A stretch of DNA of 64,000 nt from Cynocephalus volans (taxonomy: Eukaryota > Chordata > Mammalia > Dermoptera > Cynocephalidae), in contig NC_084478.1 of NCBI RefSeq assembly GCF_027409185.1, positions 84,613,624-84,677,623 on the forward strand, written 5' to 3'. Below are positions 57,040 to 64,000 of this stretch, piece by piece (within the stretch, counting starts at the first letter, position 1; each line of letters opens with the position of its first letter). Under the pieces are notes generated by a model. It was not told where the DNA came from, made no database searches, and worked only from the letters and a program-made list of their open reading frames with translations. The translations under genes and the position numbers were made by a program.

Positions 57040-57300
57040 CTAATTTATTCAATAAACATTTATTAAACTACCTTCATGCAATGAGCACAGTCGTGTGTTC
57101 TGTTTATATAAGTATACGAGATATAGCATCTGCTCTAGAACTCATGGACTGGGTAGTGTATAGGGGGAGGTCATTTAAACCAGCAATTTTATTATGGTAC
57201 ACTAAGTGCTATAGTAGACTAAGCAGAGTGCTATGAGAGTTAAGAGGAGGCACACCTAATCAAATTCCTGGGGTATTCAGGGTGGTCCTTGGAGATGTTG
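57040..57300 (+). repeat. Ancient interspersed repeat, unassigned
   Basis: The word order TTCAATAAACATTTATTAAA, then AAGTGCTATAGTAGA, then GAGTGCTATGAGAG and GTCCTTGGAG resembles a very old mammalian repeat. I cannot name the family. Confidence 0.4.
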
Positions 57301-58160
57301 GCTGTGGGGGGACAAAATGGGGTCCTTAATGCAATCATGAGTTAAACTGATTCAAAGCTGGATTTCAGTCTACATGCGTGCTCATAGGAAATGAAGTCAA
57401 AGATGTAAGGGTAAGGAGTTGGTGGTATTGCCTGTCACAAATGGTATTAATAAGATGTATGAGTCAGCTTTCTCTAAATTATACTGTGGTTTTAAAAAAA
57501 ATCCTTAAATATCAGTGGCTTACAACAAAATGTTGGGCTCATTTCACATGCCCTTCATGGGTTCTCTCTGTGATTCTGTTTGTACTGTCTTCATTCAGGT
57601 AACCAGGCTAAAAGGAGTAGCTCATATATGGGACATCTGTTCATATGGCAGAGGTAAAAGAGCTATAGTGGAACCATGTGATAGTTCTTAAAGCTTTTTC
57701 TCAGACATGGCATATTATAGTCATAGTCCATTGGCAAAAGCAAGTCATATAGCCAAGCTTGATGTCCCTGGGGTGGGATGTGTATTCCTCCTACAGGGAA
57801 AGACATGTAGGGTTGGGCCCAATAGAGAGAAACAGCATATATTTTGAACAAAAAAATTCAGTCTACTATATAAGAATTTGGCTTTTACTGTGAGTGAGAT
57901 GGGAAACTATTGAAGGATTTTGATCTGAGGAATGGCAGGATATGACTTAGTTTTGACAGGATTACTTCTCTTGTATTGAAAAACTAAGTGTTGGGGGAGG
58001 GAGGGCAGAAGCTCTAATTTTAGCATAGTAGTTCCTTCTTAATGTTCTCATGAAAAGAGACATTATTTTTAAAAAATAAAATTGAATTTAAGTGAAGTCC
58101 AGACAGCCTGTTATCTTTTAAAAAACACCTTGGAAATTAAACTTCATGGCATCAAAGTTA
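57301..58160. other. Unique DNA downstream of MAGEE1
   Basis: No gene or recognisable repeat seen. The longest open frame (57,378-57,602) is 74 codons with no family resemblance. Confidence 0.55.
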
Positions 58161-58161
58161 A

Positions 58162-58400
58162 AAGGCATTATAGCACAGAAGTTAAGAGTATATAGTGTAG
58201 AGTCATAGTGCCTGGGTACAAGCCCTGGCTTTATTTGATACTCACTAGATGTGAGACCTTAGGCAAATTACTTAACCCCTTTGTGCCTCAGTTTCCCCCT
58301 CTGCAAAATGGGCATAATAATTTTACCTACACCAAAATGTTGTGGGGATCATGTGTTAACATGTAAAACACAACAGGGCTTGACATACAGTTAGGAATAT
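58162..58400 (+). mobile_element. MIR SINE
   Basis: Full core of a mammalian-wide interspersed repeat. It reads AGCACAGAAGTTAAGAGTA at the start, then the conserved centre CCTTAGGCAAATTACTTAAC / TGTGCCTCAGTTTCC / CTGCAAAATGGGCATAATAA, and continues to CAGGGCTTGACATA. Confidence 0.88.
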
Positions 58401-61140
58401 ATAGGTGATGTTGTTGCAGGCTGATTTTTCCAGGAATGGGACTGTGAAGTGAAGGTTTCCTTTCAGAAATTTTATTGGGGAGTGATTTGGGGTCCAACAC
58501 TTATGGGGAAACAAAGAAAGCAGAATTGTGCATAGAGAGAAGTTGAGCAGTGATACAGCCACAACAAATAGCTTAGCTGATTCCATAGGGAGCTCTGGAG
58601 TTAGGGTGGTCCTTCAGAGTTGTCCCCAATTAGGAAAAGAGGGCCTAACTTTCATACTCCCATACTGACCAGTCATTGGATGTGGGCTGCCTCTTGGTAA
58701 GGGGCCATGACGTTGAGAGAATCAGTTCTTTTCAGCTCAGAGTGATCCCTGAGAAAGATATTCAGCTGTAAACACAACTGTCAACACCCTCAAGAGCTGG
58801 AGGAGTGGGCACTTCTTTCCTGAAGAGTAGGAGTATCTGAGTGGTACATTACAACATCCACTTGTTGCTGTTTTGATTTTTTCCCCTCCCTCACCTCCTC
58901 TAAAATTCTTCTCCTCCTTCTTCTTCCTATTATTTGTTGTTGTTATAATCTAAAAAGTTTAAGTATCTCCTCATTGTTCTGCCTGGAGTATAACACCCAC
59001 ATCACTCAATCGTTTTACTTTTGGCACAACCCTCCTGAAAGAGGTTCTCTCATAATAGAGCTTCATTTCCTCTTCATCAGTCTCAGTCAGTTCTCTTTTC
59101 CTTCCATGTTTCTTAATAGACTTGTGTCTTTGTCAAGTTGTTTCCAGAAGATGTTACCTAAGCCAGTTTCTTAATAGGTTGTTGACCATTTAAATCTTGA
59201 GAACTATTTTGATCTTAGGGAAACTTGGCCAACATACACAAACATTCAGAATATCCCACTAAGGACAGCCAAGGTAGAAAATATGAGTATGGTCTTTTAT
59301 CCTTTTTGCACAAAAGTGACAATTTTGGTCACAGAGAAAATATCTGATTAAATAAAAGAAAAAAATGATCATAATCCTCAAATTCCTGTAAATATGCATA
59401 TTATTATTATTATTATTTTTACCAGAATATTAACTGAGTAATGGGCTTTCAAGGTGAAACTGTGTTTTTTATTGTGTGTGTGGCATATTTGGAACAATTT
59501 ATATACACGTACTTATTTCCAGTTGTGCCATAGAGACAATTGTGTCTCTCTGTAGAGATAATGACAATGCTCAAGCAAGATTGACTTTACTTATAACATG
59601 GGCCCAATCCTTGAAGACAGTGACTCTCCTAGACCTTTCAATAAAAAATGCACTTGTTGAATGTAATGATTTAATCAGATATTCATAAAGGAAAAAGATC
59701 ATATGGTCATATAAACAGAAATATTGTTCACTAACACTATTCAAGTTAATAAAGATCAAAAATGATTAAAATTATCCTTGAAATATGTGATTAGTTATTC
59801 TACACAGAAATATTTAAAAACAAATACTATAAAATTAATAATTATGTCTATTACTCTCCTGAAGGAAAAATCCCAAAACAAAACAGTTGATAAAAACCGT
59901 TACTAAAGTAAGTAATATCAAATCAAGGCAATCATCAATAGATCCTGAAAATCAGAATTGTACTAATATTAGACTTGAATGTTTATGTAAACTGCTGTTT
60001 CCAAAAACTTATTTATAAAATTGAAGACATTCACTTCCCCTATTGCTTGGTTCTCATGCACTTTGTTCAAATACAGATTAGGACACAAACTTTCCTTTCT
60101 CGATTCTATGTACTCAGTGGAGGGTTATGCTCTGATGGTCACATAAATGTGTGTTATTTTGTTGAAATGTGTCTCAGTCATTATGTATTAAGATAATGAT
60201 CATTGACCTGTGTAGTCAAACCCTTGGAAAGAGCAACAGTCTGTGTGTCTGACTAGTTGCAGTGCTTACCTGTGATGGAATACAAAGCTCTTGAACTTCA
60301 TAGCATAGCAGAAATCTCTTCTCTTTATGGAGAGAGGAATAATGGGTGGGATTCTCTGATTATTGTCTTTACATTGTTGTTCAATCTTGCCAATGAATAG
60401 ATCTGTAATATTTCCCTTTTGGTCTAAGAAGTTATGTAGCCACTTAATCCATTCTAAGTAATTGCTAAAGTTCCAATTTATATTTTCCAGTTGATCACAT
60501 TTTTTCAAATGATGAGTCATCAAAATGGGTCAAAAACTACTATTTCCCCAAAGTTGAATTTGGGATAGAGCTTTAGAAATTGATAGATGGAACAGACAGG
60601 ATGACTATGGAAATTCAGAACTGTCATCCTTTGTTGATAAAGTGAAAAGTGGCAAAGCAGTCAGTCATTTTGAGATGATCGTGATTTCTTTTCTTTTTTT
60701 TGCAGAGTTAAATAAGCTTGTTAGATCTTTCTGGATTAGAATATTTCAAAGACTAATAGTGGTTGAAATAAGGCAGGTAAATGGTAGTCATCAGATTTGG
60801 ATGAAAATGTGAAAGTGATGAAATACCCAGGTCTCAGATACTCACATAAAAATGTAAAAACTACTTCAAAGGGCTAAAAAGAAACAAAACAATAGCTAAG
60901 GTAGAAAAGGAGGGAAATAAGAAGGTACCAAGTATTTGTCAGGCAGCTTGTCTAAAATTGAAAACAAGTACTGCTTTCTTCCTGGGAAATGTTATTGACA
61001 TTTGGTATTTAACTGAAATTATCTTCTAGTGTACTCAGATTTAGAGGATTATTCTTCCTAGCAGAAGTCAGAGTAGTACCCTTTCCAGGAGAAGCTAAAC
61101 TCTTTGAAAGAATGTATATATTTGATATCTCCATATTTCT
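58401..61140. other. Unique intergenic DNA
   Basis: AT-rich sequence with no convincing gene. Short tracts include (TTA)n at about 59,401-59,417. Open frames up to 85 codons (60,523-60,266 minus) show no domain. No young LINE or SINE is visible in this 2.7 kb, in contrast to the rest of the window. Confidence 0.55.
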
Positions 61141-61149
61141 ATCCTACTA

Positions 61150-61690
61150 TTTATTTCTGAACTCAGTACAGTTAGGTTTTTCTGCCACCCATCAGCTGCA
61201 ACTGCTCCTCTTAATGCGTACAGTGACCTCTAAATTAACAAATCCACTGATCATTTCTCAGACATTGCCTTTATCAGGGGCTTTTGACATAGTTAATATT
61301 TTTCCGACTTGAAATATTTTGCACAAATTAAATCATGCTCTCCTAATTTTCCTCCTCTTTCTTTACCTACCTTTTCTCAGTCTCCTTTGCAGTTTCTTCC
61401 TCTTCTCTCAGAATTCTAGGAATGCCCCAGGATCAGTCCTTGGACCTGTTCTCTTTTTCTGTTTATACATTCTCCCTAGTTAATCTCATCCATCTATTTC
61501 CTAGATTTAAAAATGATTTTATAGGCTGGAGAGTCCACAATTTATATCTCAAGTTTGAGTGTCCCTATGCTGAATTCCTCTCATATCCAACCTTTCCTCA
61601 AATTTTCTACTTGGGTGTCTAGGATGCGTTAAATTCTAACATGGCCAAATCTGAGCTCCTGGTATTCACTTCCAAATATCTTCCTTCTAT
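61150..61690 (+). mobile_element. Ancient CR1/L2-clade LINE, reverse transcriptase remnant (left part)
   Basis: Decayed LINE coding sequence. At about 61,420-61,500 the plus strand encodes a degenerate form of the RT block 'VPQGSVLGPLLF…YT' typical of CR1/L2 clade elements, with preceding and following words in the expected order. Stops throughout. The element is split by the insertion at 61,752 and continues at 63,877. The short TTTG-rich stretch 61,703-61,751 is unassigned. Confidence 0.65.
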
Positions 61691-61751
61691 ACACGTCCTC
61701 ATCTTTTTTTGTTTGTTTGTTTTGTTTTAGGGTTCTTTGTACTTAATAGAT

Positions 61752-63876
61752 TTTATTCTATTTAAGTTTTTCTTTTTTTAATTTTTAATTTTTAATAGCA
61801 TATTCGTTGTTGCAAATCATACTTATTCTTTATGCCTCTTACCTGATCTCTCTCCTTCCCCCTCCCCCAGTTCCCCCTCCCCCAGTTCCCCCTCCCCTCA
61901 CCTCCTTCTCCTACCCCGCCTTCCTTTGCCCTCCCCCTCTCCCCTCTAATAACCATAGATTTGTTCTCTCCATCTGATAGATGAACTGTTCCTCTGTTGG
62001 TTTGTTGCCTAGATGATCTGTCCACTACTGAGACAGGTGTGATCAGGTCCTCCCCTATTATCGTAAATCAGATGCTTCTCCTACTACTCTGGAGTGTGCT
62101 TTGTGGAGAGAGAGGACCTCTTTTTTCGGGGGAGGGTATCTTCACTGTGCCTCTCCTTATGTCAATGAAGTTGAGAATCTCGCATGCCATCTGCATGGTG
62201 GCTGTGTCTGCTGCTATAGAGACTAGCCACTTTTAGCAGCCACTGCAGTTGCGGTGGCTATGGATGGCAACCTGTGTGAAAATGGTGTTTTTGGCGTGCT
62301 CTTTACCTGGTTGCAGCCAGGTTTGGCATCCCCCAGGCTCCATACCTCAGGGCCCTGGCGGTGCTCTGGGGTAGTGGTGGCAGCTTGCCTAGGTGCACCT
62401 GGATTTGGCTTCCCCTGGCTCTATGCCTCATTCTAAGATGTTGTTGTGGAGCAGTTGGAGGGGAGCAGGAGAAGGGAAGGGGGAGGGGAAGTGGGTCAGA
62501 AGAGGGGGGAGGAGGGGGAGCACGAATGAGGCCTGTGGCCTCACTCATTCTGGCAGGGGAGACCAGGGGGCATCCAATGGCAGCTGGGTCTTCACTGGGC
62601 TGGATATGATGTCAGGGGTGTGTGGCTGAGGCCCTCGGCCCACCACCGCCCCATCTCAGGAGCCCAGGGTGCTTTCTGTGGCAGTTCAGTGGTCTCTTGG
62701 GCTGGTTGTGGATGTCGGGGGTGGGGCTGCGGCCCTCAGTCCCCCACATCCCCAGCTCGGGAGCCCGGGGTGCAACCAGCAGCAACGTGGTGGTTGTTGT
62801 TAGGCTGGTTGTGGATGTTGGGGGCATGTGGCTGAAGCACTTGGACTTCCCTCCTCCCTGGCTTGGGAGCCCAGGGGGCTTCCAGTCCTTCTAGGTTTTA
62901 TAGGTGTTCTCTGGTGTTGTTAGACCTTTACTAGTTAATATCAAACTTTGTCTCTGACCTGTGGGTATTTTTTTTTTTCTTTCAGTTCTGTGTTGGATTA
63001 TTTGCTGTTCCCACCACTTAAACTCTGCACTGGAACTAATTTGTTGTCCTTTGCTTACTTCTAAAACGGGGGAACTTTCTGTGGGGACCAGCACTTGAGC
63101 CTTGTAGTTCCTAAGTTAAATTGCTGCTTTGCTGCTGATTCTCTGCGGAAGGCTTTTTGTGCAGCTCAGATTTTAATGGTTAACCTTGTGTGTAATTCCA
63201 GGTCTCCTGAGATCTGGTACACCCAGGTTGCGTAGAAACTCTGGTCTGGGCCTGAGCCTTTTCGGCAAACTGCACCCCCTTCAGTTCTATATTCCTGACC
63301 AGTCTCCACTGAGTGGTCCTGTGCTGATTGGAGGGCAGTTCAGCTGTCCATGCTGTGCTCTAATGTTTTCCTGGTGGGCCTGTCTCCCCTACCACATATG
63401 TTCCAAACACTTCCCATGGGATGGACCAAGCACTGCTCCCTTGTGATGACTCACTGGCCTCTGAGTGGCTCCTTTTTTCAGTTGTTGTGGCTCCTCGCTC
63501 ATATGTGGGTCCACAGGAACCCTGTTAGTGGTCTTGCTGGCCTGAGGGCCATCAAGGCCCTCTTCTCCCCTTCTGCCTCCAAGCAACTTCATAGGAAGGG
63601 GACAGCTGTGGCTTTTGCCAGCTCTTGCTCTGTGTGCTCACCAGCTCCAGCCTTAAAGTGGCTGGGGCTTGAAATGGTGGGGGTGATCCTTTCTTTCTCT
63701 CATCGTGGCTTCTCCTACTTCCATGAATTCCATAGGTCTCTCCTCCTCTTTCCCTGAGCCCTAGCAGCCCCAGCATGGCTGTCATTGCTTTTTAACAGTT
63801 ATAAATTGGTTGATTTGTGGGAGAGAGTGATGCTGGGGACTGTCTCTTCTGCCATCTTGACTTAGATGTCGTCAAC
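61752..63876 (-). mobile_element. ORF-less L1 derivative, 2.1 kb (second copy)
   Basis: Same build as 42,746-44,996: AT-rich tail, L1 3' UTR (to about 61,975), and about 75 bp of ORF2 endonuclease sequence antisense (about 61,990-62,062). Then comes 5' UTR to the L1 start motif AAGATGGCAGAAGAG on the minus strand at about 63,860. Flanking words ACTTAATAGAT (about 61,741-61,751) and ACTTAATCGAT (about 63,877-63,887) match at 10 of 11 and may be the target-site duplication. It splits an ancient LINE. The G-rich 62,455-62,520 is polypurine-like. Confidence 0.82.
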
Positions 63877-64000
63877 TTAATCGATAGCCAGTTTATTCTT
63901 GCTTTTGCTCAGAGTAAAAGCTTGTGCTCATACTTGACTGCTCTTTCAAGGATATTAGAAAATGCAGTATGTCAGCAAATTCTGATGGCTCTACCCTCAA
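63877..64000 (+). mobile_element. Ancient CR1/L2-clade LINE, right part
   Basis: Continues the LINE interrupted at about 61,700. The words CTTGACTGCTCTTTCAAGG and CAGCAAATTCTGATGGCTCT followed by ACC follow the remembered consensus order downstream of the left part. It runs off the window end. Confidence 0.6.

Overview
This is mammalian nuclear DNA: intronless or single-exon coding sequence, a CpG-rich promoter, ancient L2 and MIR repeats, and a very high density of LINE-1. The one clear protein-coding gene is MAGEE1 (CDS 54,314-56,506, plus strand). In human, MAGEE1 lies on the X chromosome (Xq13.3), so the window is probably X-linked. A tRNA-derived dimeric SINE at 35,819-36,002 matches my recollection of the CYN family of colugos (Dermoptera, Galeopterus/Cynocephalus). 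I therefore infer a colugo X chromosome; the taxon call is an inference from memory.

Layout. 1-7,175: antisense L1s, including an older L1 split by a younger one. 7,176-10,150: AT-rich unique DNA. 10,150-28,217: head-to-tail antisense L1 pieces, including a 175-bp inverted duplication around one L1 fragment. 28,218-51,777: a nested complex built on one endogenous retrovirus (ERV). Its 5' LTR was split by an L1. That L1 received a second, full-length sense L1 (30,360-36,489), which received the SINE. A local inversion (28,733-30,084) then flipped part of the LTR and part of the first L1. The ERV interior was hit further by an ORF-less L1 derivative (42,746-44,996) and by a twin-primed L1 (46,445-49,943). 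The latter carries its own nested insert and a small solo LTR. 51,778-53,985: unique DNA with old L1M and L2 remnants. 53,985-57,035: MAGEE1 promoter, CDS and 3' UTR. 57,036-61,140: mostly unique DNA with a MIR. 61,150-64,000: an ancient CR1/L2-type LINE split by a second ORF-less L1 derivative (61,752-63,876).

The most interesting non-gene signal is a non-autonomous L1-derived retroposon family. It consists of L1 5' UTR, about 75 bp of ORF2 endonuclease sequence and the L1 3' UTR, with no usable ORF. Two copies share the same internal junctions but sit at unrelated sites; one has a perfect 13-bp target-site duplication (TSD). The window also preserves several different L1 5' UTR monomer arrays (periods about 80, 80, 100 and 137 bp, plus one irregular), which look like successive L1 promoter types in this lineage.

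No L1 or ERV ORF here is intact. Coordinates of repeat boundaries were read by eye and are good to about 5-30 bp unless a TSD fixes them.
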